A DNA stretch of 33,651 nucleotides from Nitrospinaceae bacterium (GCA_029261535.1 JAJDBF010000003.1:1-33651), one strand, 5' to 3'. Positions 8,824 through 17,548 are shown, counted from the stretch's first letter. Numbers and translations: made by a program. Notes: generated by a model from the sequence alone, not told the origin.

Positions 8824-10134
8824 ATGAGCGCCACCTTGAAGTTCGAAACTAAGAGAACTGTCCAGGCTGAAAAGGTTTCAGCTAAAATGATCGCTGAAAT
8901 TTGCCGGGAGGAGGGTGCCGATGATGTTGGCTTTGTGGAAGTCGATCGACCCGCCCTGGCAGTTGATCGAGAGGGCATACGTCAGGTATTTCCCAGAACA
9001 AAGACCCTCATCTCTATCATTGGTCTGATGAACCGCGAAAGCATTCGCAGTCCGGCGCGCAATGTTGCCAACGACGAGTTTCATCATACGATTCACGATC
9101 TCACGGAAACCGGCCGAAACATCATCAAACGTCTCAACCAACTCGGAATACGCGGCACTTTGCCCACTGTTGGTTTTCCAATGGACATGAACCGAATCGG
9201 TGAAGTCAAAATCTGGGATGTCAGCCACAAACTGGTCGCCGAGGAAGCGGGCCTGGGCAGGCGAGGTTTGCACCGCAACGTGATCCATCCCAAACTGGGT
9301 AATTATATTTTACTGGAAACATTGTTGATCGATGTCGAGATAGATCATTACGACCGACCCGTTGATTATGACCCTTGCCTGAAATGCAATCTGTGCGTGT
9401 CGGCCTGTCCTGTGGGTGCCATCCAAACAAACGGTGCCTTTGATTTCTCTGCCTGCATGACGCACAACTATCGCGAATTCTTTGGAGGTTTTCAGGATTG
9501 GGTGGAAACTATTGCCGACTCTACCAATTCTTCAAAGTACCGCAGTCAGGTGAAAGACAATGAATCGGCTTCTATGTGGCAATCACTTTCCTTCGGAGCA
9601 AATTACAAAGCCGCCTACTGCATGGCCGTTTGCCCGGCTGGGGAAGATGTTTATTTTGAATTTGGTTCAGAGAAAAAAAAATATATTCAGGAGGTACTGC
9701 GTCCCCTCAAAGAAAAGATCGAGCCAATATATGTACAGAAGGGAACACCAGCAGAGCAGGCCGCACTCAAGGAAAAAAACAAAGAGGTGCGTTATGTACA
9801 CAATCGCCTGAGACCTTCCAGTATTCTGGGTTTCGTGAGAGGTCTGCCGATTCTATTCAATCCACTGGCGGCTAAAGGTTTGGGCTTTTCCATTGCCTTT
9901 CGTTTTACCGGAAAAGAACAACGCGAGATCACCGTAGAAATAAAAGACAGTCAGTTGAAAGTGAGAGAAGGCCGAGCGGAAATTGCAGATTTAGAAATAA
10001 AGGTCGATTCCGAGACTTGGATTGGAATTCTTAATCAACAGGCATCCCCAGTCTGGGCAGTGCTTACCGGGAAGTTGAAACTCTGGGGCAATCCCCTGCA
10101 CCTGCACCATTTTCAAAAATGTGTGCCAGTATAA
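8824..10134 (+). CDS. QueG-like 4Fe-4S reductase with C-terminal SCP2 domain
   Basis: A 436-residue cytoplasmic protein. Its first two thirds resemble epoxyqueuosine-reductase/reductive-dehalogenase-type Fe-S proteins, with a ferredoxin cluster motif CxxCxxCxxxCP at Cys185, 188, 191 and 195 and further cysteines at 211, 266 and 270 (CMAVCPAG) for a second cluster. From about residue 355 a sterol-carrier-protein-2-like domain follows, which would bind a hydrophobic ligand. This is not canonical QueG, because QueG lacks an SCP2 domain; the substrate may be a lipid-like or xenobiotic molecule. The ATG at 8824 is chosen because AGGAGATC lies six bases upstream; an in-frame ATG at 8794 sits inside the palindromic operator and lacks a ribosome binding site. 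It is probably repressed by the upstream MarR protein. The convergent methyltransferase gene ends 20 bases away. Confidence 0.82.
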   Translation: MSATLKFETKRTVQAEKVSAKMIAEICREEGADDVGFVEVDRPALAVDREGIRQVFPRTKTLISIIGLMNRESIRSPARNVANDEFHHTIHDLTETGRNIIKRLNQLGIRGTLPTVGFPMDMNRIGEVKIWDVSHKLVAEEAGLGRRGLHRNVIHPKLGNYILLETLLIDVEIDHYDRPVDYDPCLKCNLCVSACPVGAIQTNGAFDFSACMTHNYREFFGGFQDWVETIADSTNSSKYRSQVKDNESASMWQSLSFGANYKAAYCMAVCPAGEDVYFEFGSEKKKYIQEVLRPLKEKIEPIYVQKGTPAEQAALKEKNKEVRYVHNRLRPSSILGFVRGLPILFNPLAAKGLGFSIAFRFTGKEQREITVEIKDSQLKVREGRAEIADLEIKVDSETWIGILNQQASPVWAVLTGKLKLWGNPLHLHHFQKCVPV

Positions 10135-10154
10135 ACAGGGGAAAGTATTGAAAC

Positions 10155-10961
10155 TTAAACTTTTTGAGCCAGAAGGTTGAAGGTGTTGCAGGTGCCGAGA
10201 ATGCGATTGGCGACCCAGGCGGCCCATCCGTTTCTGCGGGCGCAGTAGGTTTGCTTGTCCAGCAGACGAAGCCCTTCGCTTTCCATAAGTTCAATCAAAC
10301 AATTGGGATCAATTCCCCCGAAGCGCCTTTGATAGTCGGCCACTTCGTAGTCATCCTGGATAAGCGCAATACCGCGCCGAATCATATCGCGCTCATAAGC
10401 GTGCTCGTCAATTCTGCCAAGTCTGCGATGCAGATTGAAACGGAGTTGCGATTGGATTGTTTGTTTGAGCGGTTCGAAAAATATCAAAAGGACTCCGCCG
10501 GGTGCGAGGCGTTGACAAAGCAATTTCATTACGGTTTCGTAATCATATAAATGATGAAGCAGGGCAGAGCAGGTGATGCCATCATAAAGTTGAGTGGAAT
10601 TATTCAGAAAGGATTCAATGTCATCCGCAACCAATTGACAGGCATCTTTTTTATCATCTGGAATACTTTCCTGCAAAATATCAAGCAACGTTGATGAGAG
10701 ATCGAGTCCCGTCAAACGATAGTCTCTTTGTATCAGCGGTAGCAACAGATAACCCGTGCCACAGCCGACATCCAAAATATGTGCGCGCGGGTTGGCCAAG
10801 CTGTGTTCAAAACTATCAAGTGTGGCCTTTAGTATTTTCTGTTGATAGCGGTTGGTTTGTTCCGGGTGGCGAGAAAGGTATTGGGCGTTCTCGAGGGAAT
10901 GCACACGACGGTTTTCTTCAAGAACCTGTTCCTTAAGCTGTGCATCCAAAGCAGGACTCAT
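10155..10961 (-). CDS. Class I SAM-dependent methyltransferase
   Basis: A 268-residue methyltransferase. Motif I is ILDVGCGTGY at about residues 62-71, followed by an acidic residue at the end of strand 2 (GLDLSS) and the motif IV-like region SALLHHLYD. It is the last gene of the seven-gene minus-strand operon. Its ATG overlaps the stop codon of the upstream radical SAM gene (ATGA), which fixes the start at 10961 although a longer frame exists. The acceptor is unknown; the setting suggests a sugar, lipid or small-molecule intermediate. The N-terminal helix-rich region (LEENRRVHSLENAQYLSR) resembles methyltransferases found in polysaccharide or natural-product clusters. Confidence 0.8.
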   Translation of the reverse strand: MSPALDAQLKEQVLEENRRVHSLENAQYLSRHPEQTNRYQQKILKATLDSFEHSLANPRAHILDVGCGTGYLLLPLIQRDYRLTGLDLSSTLLDILQESIPDDKKDACQLVADDIESFLNNSTQLYDGITCSALLHHLYDYETVMKLLCQRLAPGGVLLIFFEPLKQTIQSQLRFNLHRRLGRIDEHAYERDMIRRGIALIQDDYEVADYQRRFGGIDPNCLIELMESEGLRLLDKQTYCARRNGWAAWVANRILGTCNTFNLLAQKV

Positions 10962-11806
10962 GATGAAACGGGCTGTTGAAAGAAAAATCGTTTTTCCGTG
11001 ACCGGCGTTTCGCATTCCTGACAATTTTTGCAACGCGTGGGAAACGCGCCTTCCAGATGCTGTTCGCGTAGATTATCCATTTCATGCGACCACCATAGAT
11101 CGGAGACTTTAGAATCGAAAGCGTCGCCCAGTTTTAAGGTGGCGTTGTAATCGACACAACAGGGAATCACCGTACCATCCCACAACACCACCAGTTTGCC
11201 GTAGTCCTTGCCAAATAATTCCGGACAAGGCTCGACTCGTGGACCGTCGATCAATTTCGGTTGCAGACGAACATGATCGACAATCTCACTCCAGGTTTCG
11301 ACATACTGTTCGGCATCTTCCCAGGTGTCTTCCTCAACAGTGAAGACAACACCCATGGAAAGGTCGGGCCGTTTTTTTTCTTTCAACTCCTTCAAGCGGA
11401 GGATGTTATCCTTGATTTTTTCCAGTTCAACACCGCGCACACGCTTGAACGTTTCCGCCGAGCCGTCAATCGAAAATCGAATGATCGACAGAGGACTGTC
11501 AACAATCCGCTCCCTCATTTTCGGCGACAACAGCGTGCCATTGGTGTTCATCACCAACCACGGTACACTGGCATTGTGGGCGTAATCGAACATTTCGAAG
11601 ATGTCCTTGTGCAGAAGTGGTTCGCCCCAGTTGTGCATGCACAGATGTTCAAGGTCGGGACTGTCATCGATCACTTTTTTGAACAACTCCAATTCCATAA
11701 ATCCTTCGGGCCGCTCCATGCCTTCGGTGACATAACAAAAGGTGCAACGCAAATTGCAGGTATTGGTCGGTTCAATGATGAGGGACGTGAGTTTTTTGAT
11801 GTCCAT
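10958..11806 (-). CDS. Radical SAM protein with SPASM-type C-terminus
   Basis: A 282-residue radical SAM enzyme. The 4Fe-4S/SAM motif is CNLRCTFC (Cys17, Cys21, Cys24), followed by the GGE-like HNWGEPLL strand and the conserved SIDGS segment. Auxiliary cluster cysteines of a SPASM or twitch domain lie at the C-terminus: a cysteine in EPCPELF, a CC pair in VIPCCVDYN, and CKNCQEC at 259-265. Its start shares one base with the stop of the glycosyltransferase gene (TGATG), and its stop overlaps the methyltransferase start, so translation is probably coupled on both sides. No small precursor-peptide gene is visible nearby, so a role in sugar or lipid modification is more likely than peptide maturation. 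The substrate is unknown. Confidence 0.85.
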   Translation of the reverse strand: MDIKKLTSLIIEPTNTCNLRCTFCYVTEGMERPEGFMELELFKKVIDDSPDLEHLCMHNWGEPLLHKDIFEMFDYAHNASVPWLVMNTNGTLLSPKMRERIVDSPLSIIRFSIDGSAETFKRVRGVELEKIKDNILRLKELKEKKRPDLSMGVVFTVEEDTWEDAEQYVETWSEIVDHVRLQPKLIDGPRVEPCPELFGKDYGKLVVLWDGTVIPCCVDYNATLKLGDAFDSKVSDLWWSHEMDNLREQHLEGAFPTRCKNCQECETPVTEKRFFFQQPVSS

Positions 11807-12774
11807 CAGTCAAGCACCTTTTCGATGATGTAGTCGGGCCGACTTTGCACCTGCAAGTAGACGCGCCCGAGATATTCACCGAGAATCCCAATCGAAAATA
11901 ATTGCACTCCGGCAAAAAAAGCAAAGACGGCACACATGACCACCAGTCCGTCCACCAGAATACCGTTCACGAAGCGTTGATAGAGTAGAAACAAAGTCAG
12001 ACAAAAACCGATGCCAGCACCGAGAATTCCCATGTAGGTCACCAGCCTCAGCGGCATGTTGGAATAGCCGGTGATGAGGTCCCAGGCCAGTTTCACAAGA
12101 TTGAGGAAAGGATATTTGGTGTCACCGGAGGGTCGCGGATGATGTTCCACTTCAATTTCAACCGAGGGCACTGCCATCCAGCTCATCAACACAGCAAGAT
12201 AACGCGAGCGATCGGTGCAGGACTCGATTTTTTCCAGCACACTTCTGCGAAAGGCGCGAAACGAACTGAGATTGAGCTCGAAGCGATTGCCGGACACCAA
12301 TTTTCCGAGCCATAATAATAATCGTGAACCGAGGATTCGCATGAGCCCGTCGTTTCTTTTTTTAATAATGGTGGTGACAAGGTCAATGTCTTCCGTCATC
12401 GCGTCGAGCAGTTTGGGGATTTCTTCCGGCGGATTTTGCAGATCAGAATCAATCTGCACCATCACCGGCCCGGTGCTTTCACGAAAACCCGCAAGCACTG
12501 CCGCCTGTTGTCCAAAATTGCGCGTGAACCGCACCACTTTGACGCGTTCATCGTTCTCGCGAAAAAATTTCAAGGTGTCGTAAGAACCATCGGTACTGCC
12601 ATCATCAACGAACACCAACTCGTAATGCGGCTCGCAATTTTCCATGACAGCGGTCAAACGCTCGTACAACTCTTGAAGGATTCCAATTTCATTGAATACC
12701 GGAATCACCACCGACACCTTAACTGGTGTTAGTTTTTCTCCACGCAATGACAATCGTGTCGATGGCTTTGTCAT
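11806..12774 (-). CDS. GT2 glycosyltransferase, polyprenyl-phosphate type (GtrB/ArnC-like)
   Basis: A 322-residue membrane glycosyltransferase. The GT-A domain has SVVIPVFNE at 21-29, DDGSTDGS at 57-64 and the metal-binding DSDLQNPP at 109-116. Two C-terminal transmembrane helices follow (around GILGAGIGFCLTLFLLY and VVMCAVFAFFAGVQLFSIGI), ending in the GEYLGRVY signature common to undecaprenyl-phosphate glucose, mannose or Ara4FN transferases. It probably charges a polyprenyl phosphate with a sugar at the inner leaflet of the inner membrane. The start at 12774 is set by an ATGA overlap with the upstream radical SAM gene; a 24-residue extension is possible but looks non-coding. The dehydratase encoded in the same operon could supply the sugar nucleotide. 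Confidence 0.87.
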   Translation of the reverse strand: MTKPSTRLSLRGEKLTPVKVSVVIPVFNEIGILQELYERLTAVMENCEPHYELVFVDDGSTDGSYDTLKFFRENDERVKVVRFTRNFGQQAAVLAGFRESTGPVMVQIDSDLQNPPEEIPKLLDAMTEDIDLVTTIIKKRNDGLMRILGSRLLLWLGKLVSGNRFELNLSSFRAFRRSVLEKIESCTDRSRYLAVLMSWMAVPSVEIEVEHHPRPSGDTKYPFLNLVKLAWDLITGYSNMPLRLVTYMGILGAGIGFCLTLFLLYQRFVNGILVDGLVVMCAVFAFFAGVQLFSIGILGEYLGRVYLQVQSRPDYIIEKVLD

Positions 12775-14225
12775 GATACTTCCTGATTCTGCACCGGCGT
12801 GTCGTGCCCGGTGGGTGCGTTGGTCGGCGCGATGGCGTTGCGCCACAGCAGTGCGAATGGCGTTTTAAAAATGGACTGGACCAGCCATTTCGGCTGTACC
12901 GTCTGCAAAACATGGCGCACTCGCTTGCCAGTAAAATAGAAGCGTCGGTTGGCTTCCCGCTTGAGTTCGATCAACACATCGTCATCAACATTGGAGGCGT
13001 TGCACTCTGCCGCATCAAACGAGTAATCTGAAAACCCATCTTCCGACAATTCCATTTCCTCAATGAATGAATCGCGGAGCTCCGTTCCCGGATTGGGGAT
13101 CACCAGAGAAAAATTGGCCGTGGTCAGTCCCAGTTTACAGGCGAAATCGATCGTGCCTTTCATTTCCTCTTTAGTCTCCGTCGGAAACCCGAGCATAAAA
13201 AATCCGTGCACACTGATGTGTGCCTGGCTGAGTTTTTTCACCACGCCGGGCAGGATGGAAATATCGAGATCCTTTTTGATCATGTCCTGAATCCTCTGCG
13301 ACCCAGACTCGATGCCCAGAGCCAATCGATAGGCCCCGGCGCGTTCCATTTTTTCAATCAACTCGTCATCAAAAAAATCAGCACGCAGTCCATTCGGAAA
13401 AGAGAGATGAACTTTGAGACCGCGTTCAATTATCAGGTCCATGATGCGTTTAGCGCGTTTCATATTCAGGTTGAACGTGTCGTCGACAATGTGAAATTCT
13501 TCGATGCCGTATTTGTTGACCAGCATTTCCATTTCATCCACCACCACCTCGGCGGTTCGGTACTGAATGGACTTGGCAAAAATATCGTGACAGTAGGTGC
13601 ATTTGAACGGGCATCCACGCGACGTTACCAGTGGTATGAAACGTGGACTCCGGTACACGGGGAAAAAATCCATGGAACATTTGAAATTAAAATACGCTTC
13701 CATGTCGATGAGATCGTATTCTTGTGGATAGTTATCCAAATTGCGAATGATGGGGCGGGCCGTCGTGGTGATGTATTCGTCATCGCGGCGAAAAGCGATG
13801 CCAGCAATGGTGTCGAGCGATTTTCCTTCTGCCATGGCATCGATCAATTCAACGATGGTCACATCGCCTTCGCCAATGATCATGACATCGATCTGCTTGT
13901 GATTAAGAATATACTGCGGCTCGTGTTTGCAATGCGGGCCACCCAGGATCACCGGAACCCCCGGTGCCATCTGTTTGACTTTCGCCGCATCGATGAAACC
14001 GTACTTGCTTTCGATAGTCATCACGCCGATACCCACAGCATCCGGCTGGAAATTTGACAGCGCGTCTTTTAACGCTTGATCTGGATCTTCGCTTATTCTC
14101 AAGTCCAGTATGTGAGGCTCATGACCTGCACGCTTCAGCACCGATGCGATAGCGAGCAGTCCCAATGGCATGCAACGTGCCATCGATTTTTTTTCCGCCG
14201 CAGGTCTTAGTAGTAGGACTTTCAT
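12771..14225 (-). CDS. B12-binding-domain radical SAM protein
   Basis: A 484-residue enzyme with an N-terminal cobalamin-binding-like Rossmann domain (about residues 1-140; LGLLAIASVLKRAGHEP and VILGGPHCK are typical). A radical SAM domain follows with CPFKCTYC (Cys205, Cys209, Cys212) and conserved EFHIVDDTF and ALGIESGSQ segments. I do not see a clear DxHxxG base-off motif in the N-terminal domain, as in many members of this class. Members carry out methylations, ring closures or rearrangements at unreactive carbons. Its stop overlaps the glycosyltransferase start; 47 bases separate it from the upstream SPASM gene, the largest gap in the operon. The substrate is unknown. Confidence 0.87.
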   Translation of the reverse strand: MKVLLLRPAAEKKSMARCMPLGLLAIASVLKRAGHEPHILDLRISEDPDQALKDALSNFQPDAVGIGVMTIESKYGFIDAAKVKQMAPGVPVILGGPHCKHEPQYILNHKQIDVMIIGEGDVTIVELIDAMAEGKSLDTIAGIAFRRDDEYITTTARPIIRNLDNYPQEYDLIDMEAYFNFKCSMDFFPVYRSPRFIPLVTSRGCPFKCTYCHDIFAKSIQYRTAEVVVDEMEMLVNKYGIEEFHIVDDTFNLNMKRAKRIMDLIIERGLKVHLSFPNGLRADFFDDELIEKMERAGAYRLALGIESGSQRIQDMIKKDLDISILPGVVKKLSQAHISVHGFFMLGFPTETKEEMKGTIDFACKLGLTTANFSLVIPNPGTELRDSFIEEMELSEDGFSDYSFDAAECNASNVDDDVLIELKREANRRFYFTGKRVRHVLQTVQPKWLVQSIFKTPFALLWRNAIAPTNAPTGHDTPVQNQEVS

Positions 14226-14272
14226 GTTGCTCTATCCTTTCAAAGGCCCGGCTATTTGCCCGCGCCTTTCAT

Positions 14273-15373
14273 TCAATCTGAACCAGTGTATTCGGACTGA
14301 CAACATCCCAGACATCCGGGAAATATTTTTTCTGCTTTTAAAAGCTGACGAAACTGCTTGGCCTTTTCACTATGCCATGGCAACGCGCCGCCGTTATCCT
14401 GTAACGAACCCAGAGGAATATGCGGGCAACTGAACGTATCGCCATAAGCCGATACCGCCGTTTTAGTCCACGGGATCAAACAACGGTAATTCTGATATGA
14501 ACTCTTGTTGGAATAATATCGAACGATTTCATTGGTCGTGATGTAGTTCGGAGAAAACCGTAACCGCGTCGCCGTCCGCTCAGCCTTGTCTTCCAGTTGA
14601 TCGAGCACATCGCGCAATAATTTGGGTGCGATGGTTTCCACTTCAGGCGCGGGCGTGCGCAGTTGTTCGGTATCGTCGTAACCCGGATGATGGTTGTAGG
14701 TCGCAGGATTCTTGACCGCGAAGTTCATGACCTCAACACCGAGTCCGCTGGCATAGTCATACAGCGGCACCAGATCCTGCACGTTATCTTTTCCAATGAC
14801 GCAGGTGACGTGAATGAGCGGGAACTTGTTTTTCCCACGCGCCGCAACAAGACGCTCCAGACCTTCTTTGGTTTTTCGGAAGGACCCCGGAACCTGCGTG
14901 ATCTTGTCGTGCAAGGCTTCGTGACCTTCCAGCGAAACGCCGATATAAAACATTCCCGGCCCCCACCAGCGCCGGACCCTGTTTGATACCAGAAATTCCA
15001 CCGTGCTATCACCCAGCGTGGTGCCGTTGGTGATGACGTGCACCTTGTGTTTTCGTGTAGCGTGTTTCAGGATTTCCAGAAAATCCGCTTTCATAAACGC
15101 TTCACCACCGGTGAAGGTGATGAGACTGAATCGTGGCAGACCATCGATGGCCTGCTTGACCTGTTCGGTCGAAAGTTCTTGCGTGAATTTGCGATTGGTT
15201 TCTGTGTCCTCGATGATTTCGAGGTAATGGCACATGTCGCAACGCAGGTTGCACCGATACGTCACCTCAAAAAAAGTATGTGCCGGTGGCAGGGCGTAAC
15301 GGCTGGCGAAGTGATAGGGCAAAAAAGAATACAGGCGCGGCAACCATTTTTGCAGATTCTTGAAGGTCATCAT
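14273..15373 (-). CDS. Radical SAM/SPASM-type protein
   Basis: A 366-residue radical SAM enzyme with CNLRCDMC (Cys41, Cys45, Cys48), the SAM-binding TFTGGEAF and the GVSLEGHEAL segment. C-terminal cysteines in FSCPHIPLGSL and GCLGCCQSEY (about residues 354-358) look like ligands of auxiliary clusters. It is not a duplicate of the second SPASM-type gene of the operon: spacing and motifs differ. Its ATG overlaps the WbqC stop (ATGA), and a second ATG follows immediately. Because no RiPP precursor is visible, I infer a carbohydrate or small-molecule substrate, as with SPASM proteins in polysaccharide clusters. Confidence 0.86.
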   Translation of the reverse strand: MMTFKNLQKWLPRLYSFLPYHFASRYALPPAHTFFEVTYRCNLRCDMCHYLEIIEDTETNRKFTQELSTEQVKQAIDGLPRFSLITFTGGEAFMKADFLEILKHATRKHKVHVITNGTTLGDSTVEFLVSNRVRRWWGPGMFYIGVSLEGHEALHDKITQVPGSFRKTKEGLERLVAARGKNKFPLIHVTCVIGKDNVQDLVPLYDYASGLGVEVMNFAVKNPATYNHHPGYDDTEQLRTPAPEVETIAPKLLRDVLDQLEDKAERTATRLRFSPNYITTNEIVRYYSNKSSYQNYRCLIPWTKTAVSAYGDTFSCPHIPLGSLQDNGGALPWHSEKAKQFRQLLKAEKIFPGCLGCCQSEYTGSD

Positions 15374-16086
15374 GAGGCTGTCACGACCTCCGCGTTTTCG
15401 GCGTGCGCACCCGTTAATATTTTCAGACTGCGTGGTCCTTCATTGAACAGGAGGTCGATCACGGACAGGTGGCTGAAAAATTCTGCATGAAGCTGATGGT
15501 ACTCAGGGTGCACGTAGTTCTGATAGGTCAGTTTTATATTCCGCTCTTCAAATTCATCGACAGGAAGGTAGTCGCGCGCCAGGTCACCCGTGAGGTATTC
15601 ATCGGCATTGAGTGCCTGACATAGAGATAGAATCTTGTCGGCTTTCTGGCCTTCGATGTTCAACTCTGAAGAACGATATATTTTCGTCTGCAAACCTAAA
15701 ATTTGATTGATGGTTGCCAGCATCTCCAGACAAAAATCGACTAATAGTGCCAACTCCCTGGCGTAAACATTTTCCAGTTGCGGAAAGACCTCTTCGAAAT
15801 AGGGAGCACGGGTGTAATTGTGGCGAAGGGTTTGCAGGTGTTTGGCACGCCAGTCTGTTGAATGATCGATTTGGGTTTCGAGAAGGGATTGATCAAATTT
15901 GCCACGCGTTTGTACCGGCACCGTGAGCCACATCCAGCCGGACGCTGTTCGGATGCGGTTGCGATTGCGCCAGTCGCGCCGTGTGTATTGAACATCGTCG
16001 AGAAAAACAAACGCGTCCGTTCGGGCTATCTGATCAAAATAGCCAAGCCAGGGAATGAACGAAGGTTGAAGGATGGCAATCTGCAT
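15370..16086 (-). CDS. WbqC-family protein
   Basis: A 238-residue member of the WbqC-like family. The diagnostic N-terminus is MQIAILQPSFIPWLGYFDQI, followed by DDVQYTRRDWRNRN and a WLTVPV strand. Family members occur in O-antigen and other glycan or aminosugar clusters and are thought to help modify sugars, but the chemistry is not settled. The ATG at 16086 lies four bases after the stop of the dehydratase gene and begins the family signature exactly; the longer frame would add a non-homologous, Arg-rich tail. The stop overlaps the start of the SPASM gene. Confidence 0.85.
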   Translation of the reverse strand: MQIAILQPSFIPWLGYFDQIARTDAFVFLDDVQYTRRDWRNRNRIRTASGWMWLTVPVQTRGKFDQSLLETQIDHSTDWRAKHLQTLRHNYTRAPYFEEVFPQLENVYARELALLVDFCLEMLATINQILGLQTKIYRSSELNIEGQKADKILSLCQALNADEYLTGDLARDYLPVDEFEERNIKLTYQNYVHPEYHQLHAEFFSHLSVIDLLFNEGPRSLKILTGAHAENAEVVTAS

Positions 16087-16090
16087 AGGC

Positions 16091-17116
16091 TTATTCGGAC
16101 CGGGTGCGAGCCAGGCCCGGCTCCGGTTTCCACGCATCCTTCATCCACAGGAAACGCTCCCACCAGCCACGGTTGTCGCGGTAAAAATCAACCGCGCGTG
16201 CCAGTCCGTCTTTAAGGTTTATCGTATGCTTCCAGTCTAACAGAGCCCGCGCCTTGGCGGTCGAGGAAATATGCCGGGTCACTTGTCCGGGCCGGTCGGA
16301 AGTAAATTCGATGCGATCCTGCGGCTTGCCGGTCAGCCCCAGAATCAGTTGGGCAATTTCCAGCACGGAAGTATCGCGACCGGTTCCGAGATTGATGGTC
16401 TGCCCGGCAACGGTTTCAAGCGGCGCGTGCATGACAGCATCGAGTGCATGGCAGGTGTCCTCGACAAACATCCAGTCGCGCGATGCTTCGCCCATGCCGT
16501 GCACCGTCAATGGCTGATCCAGCAGGGCACTGACAATAAAATTCGGCACCGCTTTTTCCAGATGCTGATACGGGCCGTAATTGTTGAAGGGACGGATGAT
16601 CACCGCCGGAATGTCATAGGTCTGCCGGTAGGCATAGACCAATCGATCCGCCCCGGCCTTGGCCGCCGCGTACGGGCTCATCGGATTGAGCGGATGGTTT
16701 TCATCCATCGGCTCGGTCAGGGCGGTGCCGTAAACTTCCGATGTGGAAATATGAATGAATCGCTCGACAGGATATTTTGCGATGGCATCGGCGATGACAT
16801 GTGTGCCGATAACATCTGTCTCGAAAAAAATCGAGTTGTCATAAATCGATTTGGCGACGTGAGACTCAGCGGCGAAATGAATCACCACGTCTGAACGTTG
16901 AACCAGTTGTTGCACCAGTTCTGCCTGGGTGATGTTGCCGTGAAAAAACTCGAACTGTCCGTTACTTTTTAGCGCATCCGGAAGGTTGTCCAGATTGCCA
17001 GCATAGGTTAGCGCATCCAGTAGAAGAATCCGGTAATCAGGATAACGGCCATGGAGATGACGGAGAAAATTGCTACCGATAAAACCGGCACCACCGGTGA
17101 CAAGAACGGTCTTCAT
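16091..17116 (-). CDS. NAD-dependent sugar-nucleotide 4,6-dehydratase/epimerase (SDR)
   Basis: A 341-residue extended short-chain dehydrogenase acting on a nucleotide sugar. NAD-binding TGGAGFIG lies at 7-14, and the TYAGNLDNL segment is typical of RmlB-like enzymes. The catalytic region is HISTSEVYGT (Thr125, Ser126, Glu127) with Tyr149 and Lys153 (YAAAK). True dTDP-glucose dehydratases have Asp-Glu before VYG; here Ser-Glu is found, as in LegB-like UDP-GlcNAc 4,6-dehydratases and some epimerases, so I leave the substrate open. It is the first gene of the seven-gene operon. A good ribosome binding site (GAGGGAG, nine bases before ATG) supports the start. Confidence 0.88.
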   Translation of the reverse strand: MKTVLVTGGAGFIGSNFLRHLHGRYPDYRILLLDALTYAGNLDNLPDALKSNGQFEFFHGNITQAELVQQLVQRSDVVIHFAAESHVAKSIYDNSIFFETDVIGTHVIADAIAKYPVERFIHISTSEVYGTALTEPMDENHPLNPMSPYAAAKAGADRLVYAYRQTYDIPAVIIRPFNNYGPYQHLEKAVPNFIVSALLDQPLTVHGMGEASRDWMFVEDTCHALDAVMHAPLETVAGQTINLGTGRDTSVLEIAQLILGLTGKPQDRIEFTSDRPGQVTRHISSTAKARALLDWKHTINLKDGLARAVDFYRDNRGWWERFLWMKDAWKPEPGLARTRSE

Positions 17117-17548
17117 AAATTAAAACTCCCTCGGGTGCTTGCGCATGGCTAACGGACCTTGCGGTCAGCCAACGGAAAGCATGTTGCGATGCGCCCAATA
17201 ATTTTTGATCGCGCAATACGGCAAGCCCATTAGCCCCACCGCAAGGTGGTGTGATGCGCTCAGAAATTATATTGTCTGCTCAGAAAAGGTTTGCACGCTA
17301 GCCCTCCGCCAGGAGTGCAAGGTGGTCCTCAATTGCTTTTCGGAATTCTCCTGAAAATCCTTTAGTGAAAAGGTTTTAGCCAGGGTAAGCGGCTCCGGGA
17401 TCGGAGCTGAAAATGGAGGAAAAACTGGCGCGAAGGGAGGATTGCTGGCGACACTTGCGCCGTTGGCATCAAATGGTTGGTGCTGAGGCGACGTGATGTT
17501 TGGGTGAAACTAAAAAAAATACCGGAGCTGAACGTGTAACCCCTTATG
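17117..17548. other. Spacer upstream of the radical SAM operon
   Basis: These 432 bases should hold the promoter of the seven-gene minus-strand operon, but no convincing -35/-10 pair stands out. Bases 17150-17175 carry GGACCTTGCGGTCAGC, which resembles GGACCTCGCGGTCGGC after the CusA gene, and CCACCGCAAGGTGG forms a hairpin near 17237. On the minus strand 17509-17267 is free of stops for about 80 codons but has no credible start codon. It may be a decayed gene or chance. Confidence 0.45.

Noticed and set aside
13206..14057. Long plus-strand open frame across the B12-type radical SAM gene
   Set aside because: It is antisense to a clearly conserved radical SAM enzyme and has no family features of its own.
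14226..14272. Possible RiPP precursor peptide between the radical SAM genes
   Set aside because: The 47-base gap is too short for a precursor gene, and no small frame with a ribosome binding site lies elsewhere in the operon.
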